NCBI GenBank assembly: GCA_027603945.1
Contig: JADIIU010000036.1
Location: 50,712 to 114,711 of the forward strand
DNA from: Terramyces sp. JEL0728
Taxonomy: Eukaryota > Chytridiomycota > Chytridiomycetes > Rhizophydiales > Terramycetaceae
Direction of reading: 5' to 3'
Length of the DNA: 64,000 nucleotides
Part shown: in pieces, positions 24,708-37,198 of the stretch
Layout: every line of letters starts with the position of its first letter
Numbering within the stretch: position 1 is the stretch's first letter
Translations under genes and position numbers: made by a program
Notes under the pieces: generated by a model
The model's input: only the letters and a program-made list of their open reading frames with translations
Told to the model about the DNA's origin: nothing
Database searches by the model: none

Positions 24708-26697
24708 ATGTCCAAAATCACAAAACCACCTCCGATTCCAGAGGGAGATTATTTCTATATCGATAAATCGCAAGAAACCGAGCCAACAGTATATTTTGCG
24801 GATATTCCTGCATCGAACCCAGGACAGATTTCATTAAGAACAGTTGTACGGAACTTGACTTTGATGAAACAAATGAATAATACCAACATCAGATTCTTGA
24901 ATTTCATTCTAGGACGGCTGATCTGGCTGGAAAGGTTATGCGCCGACTACAACAAAGGTATCGATTTAGGAAGAAATACAGATTCAGTGTACTATAATAG
25001 ATACATTCGTTTTCAAATGATGGAGGCTATCAGTGTGTTTGGGTACCAAGTTCCGAATGATACTACAAAAGTGCAAGTTCCTGGATTAGAACTGTTGATA
25101 ACTGCTATTCAAGATTTTTATAAACCACAGATAGACTTTTACAAGACGATAATCAAGGAAGGATCAGCTGTGTTTGACGGCCTTCAAGAATTGTACAAAC
25201 CGGGGATGATTGTCAGAGGCATGACTTCATTGGGAGTTCCATCCGGGTTTAGAGTAGTTCAGTCTTACTATCAAGAAAGAAAAACATTATTTGGATATGA
25301 ACAATCCTTTCATTTGGAATTACAATTCATCGCTACTTTAGGTGAAGATTTTGCAATAGTTCAGTTTGAAGCAGTCATTTCGCGTTGGATGGGCGATGCA
25401 AATCGCAAGCTATCGCAAATGTTCTATGCACCTGTTGAAGCAGAATTGTTGGAAAGGTTTGAAAAGAGCGGCGAAAAGTATGTGCTGCTTGGTAACGGTG
25501 GTTCCAAGTATCTTTGCCATGATGCTGGCTGCGTATACTTGCATTCTGCTGGACTAAAAAACCACTCGAAACTTTCAGGAGTTTCCAATGTGCTGAACGT
25601 CTCTGGAAGAATCCTTATCGACACGGTGAAAGGTCAGGCAGTCTAACCATAGGCAGTTCGTTGGGTCACCACGCTTCCCATGGAATGGACGATGCAACTC
25701 ATGCCTTAATTGAAATGACTGGGAGATACAGACGGTTCCAAAATGAACAAAAATCACTCGGACAGAAAAGTTCAAATCCTGATGGGATATTCATTATTTC
25801 CTCAGTACCTCAGGAGTTACTAGCTATTACTTGGCCAGCACTTGTTGGGTTCAGCTTTACTTCAAAAGCATGGTGCCATGCTCTAGTTGGTGGGCTATCA
25901 GAAATCAAATACAATGACAATTCATTTGACGAGTTAGTGTTGGATCCAAAAAGAAAGAGGTTAATTAAAGCGCTGGTTAGGTTTGGAGGAGAACAATTCA
26001 AAGATATTATCCAAGGAAAGAGCGGAGGTTCTATTTTTTTGCTTCATGGACCAGTAATGGAAAATTAATGGTAGGCTGGTGTTGGCAAAACATTGACTGC
26101 AGAGGCAATTGCAGAAGTGCTACACCGCCCCTTATATTGTATTACAGCTCTAACTTAGATGTAACCATGGGAGAACTAGGCACTGATCCGGAAACTATGG
26201 AAATAAGACTTCAAGAAATCCTTGATTTGTGTGCTGGATGGAATGCACTCACTCTTATTGACGAAGCTGATGTGTTCCTTGAAAAGAGAGCCACGTCAGA
26301 CGTATTGAGAAATACAATGGTTTGTGTGATGCTGCGGTTATTGGAATACCATCAAGGGATCCTGTTCCTAACAACAAACAGGGTTACTGAATTTGACCCT
26401 GCTTTCGAAAGTAGAGTGACAGTTGCATTGCGCTACGACCAGTTGACTGCATCTGCTCGAATTCAAGTGTGGAAGAATTTCATTGACAAACTGACGATTC
26501 CCAAAAACCCTGAAACGATCGATTGGGATAAATTGGGCGGATATGCTTTGAATGGAAGACAGATCAAGAACGCTGTTAGATTGGCTGTTGCTTTGGCTTT
26601 GGACGCAAAACAACCTCTGGACTACGAGTTGCTTGAAGAAACACTTGCGATTGCAAATGCAGGGAGAGAAGATATGCTGAAAGCAGAAAAATGGTAG
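24708..26697 (+). CDS. AAA-family ATPase with fungal N-terminal DUF7025-type region
   Basis: A 642-residue protein with introns 25633-25652 (20), 26054-26074 (21) and 26139-26158 (20). The N-terminal ~400 residues match the uncharacterised region that precedes this ATPase class in fungi (VFDGLQELYKPGMIV; GRILIDTVKGSSLG). The ATPase core has Walker A HGPAGVGKTLTAEAI, PLYYVTMGELGTDPE, Walker B ALTLIDEADVFLEKR, sensor-1 ILFLTTNRVTEFDPAF and a C-terminal helical lid (YALNGRQIKNAVRLAVALAL). The GELGTDPE motif is typical for this fungal family. Biochemical role is unknown in the family; remodelling of proteins by ATP hydrolysis is inferred. The Walker A lysine and Walker B Asp-Glu are intact, so it should be active. 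Confidence 0.88.
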
Positions 26698-26880
26698 ATT
26701 CAGAGTATTAATATACTATTGATTATTGTGCGAATTCGGACTGAATTCTTTTGTCTTTGGACTCAAACATTGCCTCGCGTCTATTGCTGTGTCTTTTTCC
26801 CTTTCTCCAGGTGTGGCGGAGCACTTTTGGAACTTCCAAAGATGAGACAATAGAATCGTACGATTGAAATCCAAGATGGA

Positions 26881-26888
26881 TATAAAAC
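26881..26888 (+). promoter_or_regulatory. TATA element of HMG-3
   Basis: TATAAAAC about 33 nt before the ATG at 26914. Confidence 0.55.
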
Positions 26889-26913
26889 TAAGCCCACGCT
26901 AAGCCCGAGTTCC

Positions 26914-27501
26914 ATGGTCCCCAATGACACGGATAAACGTCCTTGCTTTAATATATTCAAGGCTGCAAAGGAACACGAGATAGCAGCACAGTATGGTTTG
27001 AACGATCCACAGGAGATTCACATGAAAGCCCTGGAGATATGGATGAACTCCAGCACAGAATATAAGAATAGTTTTAAAGATAATGTCCCAAAATCACCAC
27101 CGCCAATTAGAGAACCAGACGACTCTCCAAAATTCAAGTTTCATTATTATCAGCCGAAAATAGACACCCCAGTACCGCTAGTTATTTATCCAAAGCTGTT
27201 TCCAAATACTTACACCAAAACTCCCTGCAGCACGAATAGGGCGAGTAGGTCACCGAATTTGGAAATGAAATCTCCAAGCACACAGAGTAGCACTTCAGAT
27301 ATCAATCCAAACGAATTCTTTAAATCGGTCTCTCACAACCATTTCTCGCCTGAGCCAAAGTGCAATGTGTTTGCCATCAGCATACCCAAGGTTTCTCTGG
27401 ATGTTGTAGAGGCAACGAGACTTGATTGGAGCGTCGACCCACTTGTAAATGAACCTGTAGATAAGTATTTTAATTCTAATAATCAATATAATAATTGTTA
27501 A
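26914..27501 (+). CDS. divergent HMG-box-like regulator (HMG-3)
   Basis: An uninterrupted 195-residue protein. Residues ~9-57 (RPCFNIFKAAKEHEIAAQYG, then LNDPQEIHMKALEIWMNS and YKNSF) can be aligned to the MATA_HMG box of the neighbours: an initial RPxxxxF, a basic helix, an E-I-x-x-x-A-x-x-W helix and a final aromatic/basic helix. The match is weak and several core aromatics are missing. A Pro/Ser-rich linker follows. The tail contains VSLDVVEATRLD at 160-171, almost the same as the motif in HMG-2 (VSPDILEWTRLD), which is the best reason to group it with this family. It has a TATA box at the same short distance as the other HMG genes. Confidence 0.6.
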   Translation: MVPNDTDKRPCFNIFKAAKEHEIAAQYGLNDPQEIHMKALEIWMNSSTEYKNSFKDNVPKSPPPIREPDDSPKFKFHYYQPKIDTPVPLVIYPKLFPNTYTKTPCSTNRASRSPNLEMKSPSTQSSTSDINPNEFFKSVSHNHFSPEPKCNVFAISIPKVSLDVVEATRLDWSVDPLVNEPVDKYFNSNNQYNNC

Positions 27502-29261
<1,760 letters not shown>

Positions 29262-29730
29262 ATAAAAGTCATTATCGAGTGTGTCGCAAGTGACAATCAA
29301 TATTTGCGAACTTTGATCAAAGAGTGGAAATCAAGTCCTATACTTAATTACTGATCTTCAAAAGTTATCAATGAATGGAATATAGGACTTTATGTTTGTG
29401 TTTGCGGAGTGCTCAGAGCCGTGATCAGCACCATCAAGTGCAGATACAATGGTCAAACCTGTGGAGCACAAGAACGCTTGGGCAACTCACGCCTCACGAC
29501 GATAGAAAGGAGCTTGTCCAACATGGATCTCGCCTTTATAGTTGAGACGAGACTACAGGTCAGGGAATGCTGTACACCTAATCAAACATAACGTCTGTGC
29601 GTACTACGCTACTTATCTGATTGATTCGGAGATAAAGGTCGGGGTTCAAAGAAATGCACTCTGACTACAATAGGGCGACTTTTTCCACTATATAGCTTCT
29701 TCAAAAGTAATTTAATTCCACTTCTTTTCG
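29262..29730. other. intergenic, no gene seen
   Basis: 470 bp with only short frames lacking protein-like composition. It ends in the TATA element of the acyltransferase gene. Confidence 0.6.
29689..29695 (+). promoter_or_regulatory. TATA element of acyltransferase gene
   Basis: TATATAG about 40 nt before the ATG at 29731. Confidence 0.5.
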
Positions 29731-30966
29731 ATGCGTCCATACTCTCGTGTCATCGGAGAAGAAATAGAACATGACCCCAACAGACTGACCTTCCTCGATG
29801 GTATTCGTGGGTTGTCTGTCATCTTGGTCTGTTGGTCACACTCTGTGGAGCTGTTTGGCGAGTTTGGAGGGTTTGGTGTCTCAGTCTTCTTTGTGCTCTC
29901 TGGATTCTTGCTGTCGTTCCGATTGCTGATTGAACTCGAGCGTGCAGAGCGAACTACTCTTACATTGTCACTCCAAAACCAGACCACGGTCGTGCTCGAG
30001 TACTTTCTGAAGCGATTTTTCAGAATATATCCAAACTACCTCTTGGCCATCTCTATTGCTTCCTTCTTCCCGTTTTTGCGGATCGGGTTTGGCTTTCCAA
30101 TAGAAGACGATGCAATCGTTGAAGTCTTTTGGAACCATGTTTTCATGCGCCGTCTACTGTATCACCTCTGGACGATGCGCGTTGAATGCTCGTTTTATGC
30201 ACTGCTGCCAGTGATTGTTGTCTTTTACAAGGCATGTGACAATTTCCGCTCTTGGCGCACATCTTCCCTGGTGTTCTTTGCTTTGTCTATGGTGCTTCTG
30301 ATGCATTATTTAGACGGTGTTCTCGTTGCAGAAGTGCGATCAGGGAAGCCTCACTTCAATTTCCCTGTCGTGGCTTATTACCCTCAGCTGTTGCAAGGTG
30401 CTTTGGCAGGCATTGTCTACCATGTGGCTGTTAAGAACAAGTGGACGCTGCGTCATGGAAAAATTGCGACTGCGTTGCCCTTTATTTCCGGTATTTTGGC
30501 AGTTATCCACCGTGTGCAACATCTCAAGGCCGTCATACCATTTCTCAACACTGGTCCGAGATTTCTCATCTTCGAGGCATTCCTTTTGTCATTGATGATC
30601 TTCTTTGGGACATTTAGCTGTCCTTTTTCTGAAGCATTCGAAAACACTGCCCTCGCGCATATGGGAAAAATTTCATTCTCTGTCTACCTGATGCATCCAA
30701 TGTACTTGCACGTTATCAGAAATCTCTTAATCCCTTCTTATTATGCTTTGAAGGACGACCCCAACTTCAAAAAGTACGAGATCCAATTCGTTATTTTTGT
30801 ACTTTTTATGCCTGTATGTGTCGCTTTGGGAACCCTTCAATACGAGTATGTGGAAAAGAAATGTGCTATTGTTTGTAACGCTTGCCGTCGTATCTTGCAG
30901 GCGTTGCTTTCAAAGCTATATAGGCTTGCGTACGCAACTCCGTTAGTTGAAAAGTTCAATCAATAA
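29731..30966 (+). CDS. acyltransferase-3 family membrane protein (OafA/YrhL-like)
   Basis: An uninterrupted 411-residue multi-pass membrane acyltransferase. It has LTFLDGIRGLSVILVCWSHS, where the His is the conserved catalytic-core residue, FGVSVFFVLSGFLLSFRLL, YFLKRFFRIYPNYLLAI (the R-x-x-R-I-x-P motif) and about ten hydrophobic spans, ending ISFSVYLMHPMYLHVIRN, LQYEYVEKKC. Members transfer acyl groups from the membrane to sugars or other small acceptors. It is one of few long genes here with no introns, and its codons look more G/C-ending than its neighbours; both fit a transferred or retroposed gene, but fungi also have native members. Substrate unknown. Confidence 0.88.
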   Translation: MRPYSRVIGEEIEHDPNRLTFLDGIRGLSVILVCWSHSVELFGEFGGFGVSVFFVLSGFLLSFRLLIELERAERTTLTLSLQNQTTVVLEYFLKRFFRIYPNYLLAISIASFFPFLRIGFGFPIEDDAIVEVFWNHVFMRRLLYHLWTMRVECSFYALLPVIVVFYKACDNFRSWRTSSLVFFALSMVLLMHYLDGVLVAEVRSGKPHFNFPVVAYYPQLLQGALAGIVYHVAVKNKWTLRHGKIATALPFISGILAVIHRVQHLKAVIPFLNTGPRFLIFEAFLLSLMIFFGTFSCPFSEAFENTALAHMGKISFSVYLMHPMYLHVIRNLLIPSYYALKDDPNFKKYEIQFVIFVLFMPVCVALGTLQYEYVEKKCAIVCNACRRILQALLSKLYRLAYATPLVEKFNQ

Positions 30967-31725
30967 AGGGATTTGCGAGACAAGCTATTGAGAGTTTTTG
31001 GTTTGAGAATGCAATCCATCCCAAGCTTCACCTTAAAACCCTCTCGCTAAAACAAACAATGAGACAACTTGCACATATTGAAAGCTGAAAGTATTCAAAA
31101 AGCTGTGTTGTAGTCCAGTATGTTAAACGCCAAACAAATTCTTGCCAAAGATTTTCCAGTGCTTTCAAACCCAAATCAAAGCATCTCAGCTATTTACCCA
31201 ATGAATACTATTTATTTGAATGTTATTCTACAAACCCGGCGTTTAATGATGGACTGGGACTGATACAGTGCCTGTCAATTGTCAGAGGGGAATCTACCTT
31301 TTTTGGCGACATGAAACGCTCTTATGATTAAAAATCAGCCATATCAAACTGCTGGAGAAAATAGCTGTTCAATTTCCTTTGATATTATTCATGATTTAGC
31401 GGAAATCATTCCCGGCTGCTCTAATGCAAAGGGTGATATTCTATTCTGATGGCGCTGGCAATAGCTGATCAGTGGTCTACTTATCGAGCACATGAGAATG
31501 GTGCAGGGCCCAGTTAAGTTTGTTTTTTCTACACACTGATAAAGTACATTGATCCTCCAAGCCCTTCAGCTCTAGAATCTAATCTGCAAATGATTAGGGA
31601 TACTGTATTTTTAAAAACCATTTTGTTGTTACATTATTGCGGTTCCTATTTTTCCGTCTGAAGCGGCTCTGTTGATTACTGATTATAAATAGCTCCCGAA
31701 TCACACCTCCTGATCTTGTCATTGT
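30967..31725. other. intergenic, no gene seen
   Basis: 760 bp. A 48-codon ATG frame near 31120 has no intron support or recognised motif. The TATA of HMG-4 lies at its right end. Confidence 0.55.
31684..31692 (+). promoter_or_regulatory. TATA element of HMG-4
   Basis: TATAAATAG about 34-42 nt before the ATG at 31726. Confidence 0.65.
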
Positions 31726-32369
31726 ATGCCTCGAAAAAAGAATACTACAAAGGTAAGAAAACCAATGAATGCATTCTTTTTCTATCGGAGTAAAGCCAAA
31801 CACGACATTGAGGAAACATGCTCTACCACTAATTCTAATGAAATATCAAGAGTTGCAGCGATACGATGGAAGAATGAGCCAGATGAAGTGAAAAAGGTAT
31901 ATCAAGACATGTCAAAGAAAGCGTACGATGCATTCAAAATAAAGGTAGGTTAAATCTAATCAAGCATCCTGACTTTGAATGGAACAAGAAAAAGAAACCG
32001 TCAGAATACACGGATCGTAGATTGCTGCTGCCAAAAAGAAATGCAAAGTTGAAGAAAGATAATCAGCACATTGGCAAACTTGACTTTCAAGATTCTAAAG
32101 ATGCAGAAGGAGCACTTTGCACTGATTCGCAAACAGAATTAAAGGATAAGTTGTTGCCAGAAACAACAAATGAAATCCTTTTCTTTACTTGGCTGTCGCA
32201 GATATCCAATACAAATGAAACTGAACCGGACATGAACTTTGATGAACTGGTGGTTAGTTTTATCAGAGAATTCAATCCGAATTACGGCGTTGATTTTGAA
32301 GACCTTGTTGATAGTTGTATAAGAGAACTCAATCCTTGCAACTATGGAACAGTTGCAATGTTTAATTAG
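31726..32369 (+). CDS. MATA_HMG-like HMG-box transcription factor (HMG-4)
   Basis: A 207-residue protein; intron 31945-31964 (20 nt, phase 0) lies directly before HPDFEWN. The box reads KVRKPMNAFFFYRSKAK, TTNSNEISRVAAIRWKNEP, VKKVYQDMSKKAYDAFKIK, a clear MATA_HMG sequence. The tail contains two related copies of an acidic helix motif, FDELVVSFIREFNPNY and FEDLVDSCIRELNPCNY; one copy is found at the end of HMG-5, so HMG-4 duplicated it internally. HMG-4 and HMG-5 share the start MPRKK and very similar boxes and are clearly recent paralogues. A DNA-binding developmental or mating role is inferred. Confidence 0.88.
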
Positions 32370-33894
32370 AGATTAATAAATACTCTTGTATTTGGCATGT
32401 TTTAAATGCTCTTGTATCGATCACTTGGTTTGGTCTGGTGCAGCCCAAGTAAATGGGTGTCTATCAAATGGTAGCACTGTCAGATGATGCCTGTGTTCAA
32501 GTTAGATTGCTTGATGGAAATTATGTCTATTGAGCCTAAAAATGTCCAAATTGGTGAACCTGAAACAAGAAATTCAATTTGTCGGACTTACTATTCAATT
32601 GTGCTAACTTCAGTTGTTCTGGTTGGGCAGAATGTTATCCAGCGATTGGTTTCCTCGTCCAACTACAAGACTATTGGCTGGGAACTTTTTGTAACCTAAT
32701 TACAAGAAACTGCACAGATTCAGGATTACGTTCACAAGAGACTGAACCAGTACTCTACGATTGCAAATAACCACTCCTATTGCAAATTACTCGTAAATGA
32801 AAGAGCAACCCAGTCGTGTAACGAAATTCTTCAAGTTTGCTGATGCATACAATTCTGTCTACAATACAACTGCACATCCAATGCTATTGCATACCACGCA
32901 AATGAATTGTAGGAGCCTGTTGAAGCAACACCTGTTCGTCACCAGTGTAATTTGAGTTTGAGTGCCAGCGATACCAACGCACTTGAGTCTACTGCCTAGC
33001 AAACCATCATGATTCAAGCTACCATTGGCTTTCCTAGTGGATATAGTACGGGCTTCAAGTAATGTTCTATTCTATATCGAAACCGCTACCGTTAGTCATC
33101 AAACAAAAATTCCAATTAACCAGATATACCATATCAATCTCTGTTATCGCAGACGATGCAGATCCTATCGAGCGGCAGTGCAAACCCATGATCTTAATCT
33201 TGTACAACTCTGGATAAGTAGTTTAGCCGATCGAATTTGAAAAAAAGTTTCAAACGGACTATAAATTGTTATGCCGATATCTTACTGGGCCTCGGACAAG
33301 GCGCAATTGATACAAAACGCTACCCCTAGAAGCAATTTTTTCTGATGCTTTTCATCAAAAAGGCTCATGAAAAAACTCCAAAAATGTCTGTGCATAAATC
33401 TGAAACATAATTAGCCAAAACCGAGTACATTCAACCAAATTCCCAAAGACTGGATATTAAAAAAATCTCTGCATAATCAAGAAGGCGAATAAGAGAACAT
33501 AGTTTAGAATCATCTCTACCACTTTTATTGGATATTTTGAAGATCGAGTGATTAATCGAATGCAAAGATGATAGCCTGACGTCTGTCTCCTGCATTGAGT
33601 TCCTGTGTCCATTGATGAACAATTAATAACGTGGCCAGAACAAAGTGCCGCAGTGTCCTTTTTTGGGTTTTTTTTCGTGCAGCAGAGATGAGCAACAAAA
33701 TGCATTCTAGAGTTTCTGCAAAAGCTACTGAAATGCGTATGTGCTAATTCAGCCAATACTCATCCTAAAAGCTTTCTGCAATTTCTCCGATTTAAAAAAC
33801 TTGGGGTTTGCGCAGTTCCGAATTATTTGAATGACACCATTTGTGGCTTGAAAGCATATAAATACCTATCAGCCGACAAGATCAAGATTAAAAC
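32370..33894. other. long intergenic region, no supported gene
   Basis: About 1.5 kb between paralogues HMG-4 and HMG-5. Several frames of 60-100 codons exist on both strands, but none is protein-like for long or linked by typical mini-introns, and I see no HMG-box remnant. In so compact a genome this gap stands out; it may hold regulatory DNA or a decayed copy. Confidence 0.5.
33857..33864 (+). promoter_or_regulatory. TATA element of HMG-5
   Basis: TATAAATA about 38 nt before the ATG at 33895. Confidence 0.65.
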
Positions 33895-34443
33895 ATGCCC
33901 AGAAAGAAGGATGCAAACAAGGTCAGGAAACCAATGAATGCTTTCTTCTTTTACCGTAACCACTTGAAAGCTCAACTGGAAGAAGAAAATTCCACCACTA
34001 ATTCAAACGAAATCTCAAAGATTGCTGCTGCGCAGTGGAAAAAAGAGTCTGAAAAAGTTCGCAAAGTATACAAAGACATGTCAAAGAAGGCGTACGATGA
34101 ATTCAAACTAAAGGTAAGCAGGATTTGACCAAAGTATCCTGATTTTGAATGGAATCACAAGAAACGCATAAAGCGAGAGCCTGAAAGACAAGATATTCCT
34201 TTGGCGGATCAAGAGAGAAAGGCGCTGGACGCTTCTCTTGCCAGTTCTCCGTTTGGTTCTAGCTACAAATCAAGCAGAAGCAACAGTATCAGCGATGGCG
34301 ATAGCGTCAATATATCTAGCCCATATAGTTCCCTCTCCGTTTCCGATTGGTCCGAGACCTACAGTGATTTCGATGAACTTGTCGATAGCTTCATCAAAGA
34401 ATTCAACCCCTCATATCCGTATCAATCAATTTCACTCAATTAA
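33895..34443 (+). CDS. MATA_HMG-like HMG-box transcription factor (HMG-5)
   Basis: A 175-residue protein; intron 34114-34134 (21 nt, contains an in-frame TGA) lies directly before YPDFEWN, the same site as in HMG-4 and HMG-2. Box: KVRKPMNAFFFYRNHLKA, TTNSNEISKIAAAQWKKES, VRKVYKDMSKKAYDEFKLK. A basic patch (NHKKRIKRE) is a likely nuclear signal. The Ser-rich middle leads to FDELVDSFIKEFNPSYP near the C-terminus, a motif shared with HMG-4. Convergent with HMG-6 (76 bp between stops). Confidence 0.88.
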
Positions 34444-34519
34444 TCCGCCTCATATATACTATAAAATCTCATTAATTCCAAATAAAATTTGATGCTTCCT
34501 CATTGCAAAAGCAGATATT

Positions 34520-34921
34520 TTATTCAAGTAATGTGGCGAAATATACATCTGGAGATATGCCATTCGTAAAGGTTGGTAAAGCAGTGCTTCTCGTTTTCAC
34601 GTCGCTGCTATCTACAGAGATGTCAGACACAGCACTTTCTGCATCGGATGTAGTATATCTGAATGGCCTGTACTTGTATTTCCATGGCTGCCAGTCAAAA
34701 TCAGGGTATTTTTGTTTGAATTCATAGTGCTCTTTTTGCGACAGTTCTTGGTAAATCTCCTTTACATTTTTAGGTTCCTTTGACCACATTTCGGCTGCTT
34801 TCTTACTAATTTGATGGCTTTTAGTCAGATTGAATGTTCTGGAAATGTACTCTTTTTTCGATTTGCGGTAGAGAAAGAAACTGTTGAGTGGTTTTTTTGG
34901 GTGAGTTATCAGCTGCTTCAT
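34520..34921 (-). CDS. MATA_HMG-like HMG-box transcription factor (HMG-6), intronless
   Basis: A 133-residue protein in one exon. Box: PKKPLNSFFLYRKSKKEY, TKSHQISKKAAEMWSKEP, VKEIYQELSQKEHYEFKQK followed without intron by YPDFDWQPWKYK. The intron present before this motif in HMG-2, -4 and -5 is precisely absent. The protein ends with ISPDVYFATLLE, matching the C-terminal motif of HMG-1, -2 and -3, here as the very last residues. TATA at 34958-34963. Its sequence is distinct enough from HMG-4/5 to be an older paralogue. Confidence 0.87.
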   Translation of the reverse strand: MKQLITHPKKPLNSFFLYRKSKKEYISRTFNLTKSHQISKKAAEMWSKEPKNVKEIYQELSQKEHYEFKQKYPDFDWQPWKYKYRPFRYTTSDAESAVSDISVDSSDVKTRSTALPTFTNGISPDVYFATLLE

Positions 34922-34957
34922 TTAGTCCCTAAAGTGTGATGGGTCTTGGATCACTAA

Positions 34958-34963
34958 TTTATA
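34958..34963 (-). promoter_or_regulatory. TATA element of HMG-6
   Basis: TATAAA on the minus strand about 37-42 nt upstream of the ATG at 34921. Confidence 0.55.
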
Positions 34964-35622
34964 AGATTCTTCTAGTTGCACAAGCTTACATACTTTAGGC
35001 TCTATTTTTGGTCACGAAAAAAATAATGGAATTTTTTGCGAAACCAGGATGGATTACAGTATTGAACACCAGAGTAGCCTCCGAGTCTCGCATTGCACGC
35101 TGCAAGAGCTATCACGAGTATTGATATTTCACGGCCAAGGCTGGAAAACGCTCTGCGGGGTTTGCGGATGTGCCGCTCCTTGGTTCCTTGTTCACCTCTA
35201 TTTGGAACCGTTCTGGCCAATTAAATTGACACGTTTCAGCTGCTTGTAACTCAAAAATAGAATCCGCGTATTTGTCAACATTGCACTGCCTTTCTCCTTG
35301 ATTCACACTTTCCTTTACTATTCCTTGGGAGTCTGTCCCTTTCAGTAAATATCTTGAACCCTCTACGGCACCATCCTTCCACTATTTTGGCTAAACTCTA
35401 ATTGGTATTTAAACGAAACTAATAGGAGTAGCGGGCCGTGTTATAGATGCACTCTTTCGATTTACTGAACATTGCGTGGCCAGGCAATTTGGAAATTATA
35501 AGCATTTAATGCGGAATTTGAACCAGTATCGTTGGAAAAATAATCCACTGTTCATCTAGTCACAACCAAATCACGTGCTGCATTAAGTCACCTTTTAAAA
35601 GCTGACAAGCAACAGCAACTCC
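34964..35622. other. intergenic, no gene seen
   Basis: About 660 bp of divergent upstream DNA between HMG-6 and the oxidoreductase gene. No frame with support. A TTTTAAAA element near 35592 may serve the oxidoreductase. Confidence 0.55.
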
Positions 35623-36756
35623 ATGTCTTTTTTCTCTAGGATTTATTCCAGTTTCGTTTCTGGATCCACTCCAAAGGATGATCACGCTATCCGTATCGGA
35701 ATACTTGGAGCAGCAAACATTGTCCCGCTTGCCTGTACTGTCCCACTTTCCCGACTTTCAACTGGAGTAGCTTATGCAGTAGCAGCCCGATCTAAGGAAA
35801 AAGCAACCGAATTCGCAAAAAAGAACGGGATTTTGCATGTATTAGATTCCTACGACGATATTCTGGATGACCCGAATGTAGATGCTGTTTACATCCCACT
35901 CCCAAATTCTTTACACCACATATGGGCAATCAAAGCTATAGAAAAAGGAAAGCATGTATTGTGTGAAAAGCCATTGACGAATAACGCAGAGCAAGCTCAA
36001 CTTATCAAAGATGCGTTTGAAAAGTACAATTCTACACACGAAAAGAAAGTTGTATTTGCCGAAGCTTTCCACTGGAAATGCCATCCACTAGCAAGATTCA
36101 TATCGAAATTGGTGCAAGGAAATATTGAAAATATGCAGCTGGGTGAAATCAGGGAAGTAAACACAATGTTCAAGCTGTCACAGTATGTGCTCAAAAAGGA
36201 TGATATTCGGTACAATTTCAGTCTTGGAGGCGGTTCAGCAATGGATACTGGATGTTATGCACTCTCTGCTTCCCGATACGTAGTGCAGTCTGCTCTAAAA
36301 ACTCAAAACATTGCTCCGACAGTAATTAAATCAGAAATGAAACCCCTAGAATCTGACAAGAATATAGATATTGCAGTGACTGCCGAGCTCGAGTATCCAT
36401 CTGGAATAAAATCTCGAGTACAGGCTGGTTTTGATATGGCCCTTTTGGAAGGAATTTTGGAGTCAAATATAGAAATTGTTGGGACAAGCGGTACTGCCAA
36501 AATCAGTAATTTCATTGCACCATACGCCTACCATTCAGTAGAATATAAAAGTATCAGTGGCAAATCAGCGTGCGAAAAAGTGTACGATGAAGGACATTCT
36601 ACTTATTTCTATCAAATGCGCTCATTCTTGGATATATTGCATGGAAGAATTTCTGATTTCACTACTGTTGGTCTTACTGACGTGTATGATTCTGTTGAAA
36701 ACATGAAGGTAATTGACGCCATGTATGAAAAAGCCGGGTTTGCTAAACGTCCATAA
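35623..36756 (+). CDS. GFO/IDH/MocA-family NAD(P)-dependent oxidoreductase
   Basis: An intronless 377-residue enzyme. It has a Rossmann start IRIGILGAANIVPLACTVP, VDAVYIPLPNSLHHIWAIKA, the family Lys in GKHVLCEKPLTNNAEQA, and FAEAFHWKCHPLARFI, then GGGSAMDTGCYALSASRYV, where Asp-x-x-x-Tyr/His positions form the active site. This pattern is that of dimeric dihydrodiol dehydrogenase / D-xylose 1-dehydrogenase (NADP+). It oxidises a sugar or sugar-like alcohol in the cytosol; the exact substrate is not readable. An N-terminal segment of ~20 residues precedes the Rossmann fold. Confidence 0.9.
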   Translation: MSFFSRIYSSFVSGSTPKDDHAIRIGILGAANIVPLACTVPLSRLSTGVAYAVAARSKEKATEFAKKNGILHVLDSYDDILDDPNVDAVYIPLPNSLHHIWAIKAIEKGKHVLCEKPLTNNAEQAQLIKDAFEKYNSTHEKKVVFAEAFHWKCHPLARFISKLVQGNIENMQLGEIREVNTMFKLSQYVLKKDDIRYNFSLGGGSAMDTGCYALSASRYVVQSALKTQNIAPTVIKSEMKPLESDKNIDIAVTAELEYPSGIKSRVQAGFDMALLEGILESNIEIVGTSGTAKISNFIAPYAYHSVEYKSISGKSACEKVYDEGHSTYFYQMRSFLDILHGRISDFTTVGLTDVYDSVENMKVIDAMYEKAGFAKRP

Positions 36757-37198
36757 TAAATCATTTGTGTGCAAGGTATTCTTTCATAAGCAGGAGTAAA
36801 GACCTGCTTTTTATAACAGAGTGTCAACTGACTGTTGGACATTGGCTGAATCGACCTTTGAGCTGACCGAGAATGGATTTACTGTTTGAACGATTCGGAT
36901 TATTGTTGAAATTTTCAATTGACATATTCATTTAGGTGTTGGGATTTGGAGTCCTCACTCTGCAGCCCTTGATTGAATTGAGGATGAATACTGGAAAATA
37001 ACTCTGGAGTCGTTGTGTGAACCATGGGCTTGCTCATCAGTGTATTCGATAGTGATTGAATGGCTCCTTTGGTTAAATGAAATCCCTCCTAATCGGTAGT
37101 GAGGGAGACACCGCGTGATGTCGTAAAGCATCTTAAAGAAACCCCGAAATGAAAAAGTCATGGGTATAAATAGACACTTGAAGTCCGTATCAACTACA
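36757..37198. other. intergenic, no gene seen
   Basis: 440 bp of regulatory DNA ending in the TATA of the secreted protein gene. Confidence 0.6.
37165..37173 (+). promoter_or_regulatory. TATA element of secreted CBM-like gene
   Basis: TATAAATAG about 34 nt before the ATG at 37199. Confidence 0.65.

Noticed and set aside
26727..26893. Basic minus-strand frame ending ...SKDKRIQSEFAQ
   Set aside because: Protein-like for about 50 codons, but no upstream ATG and no intron of usual size links it to one; it overlaps the HMG-3 promoter.
32370..33894. Search for an HMG-box pseudogene between HMG-4 and HMG-5
   Set aside because: No remnant of the KPMNAFFFYR or PDFEW motifs is visible in any frame.
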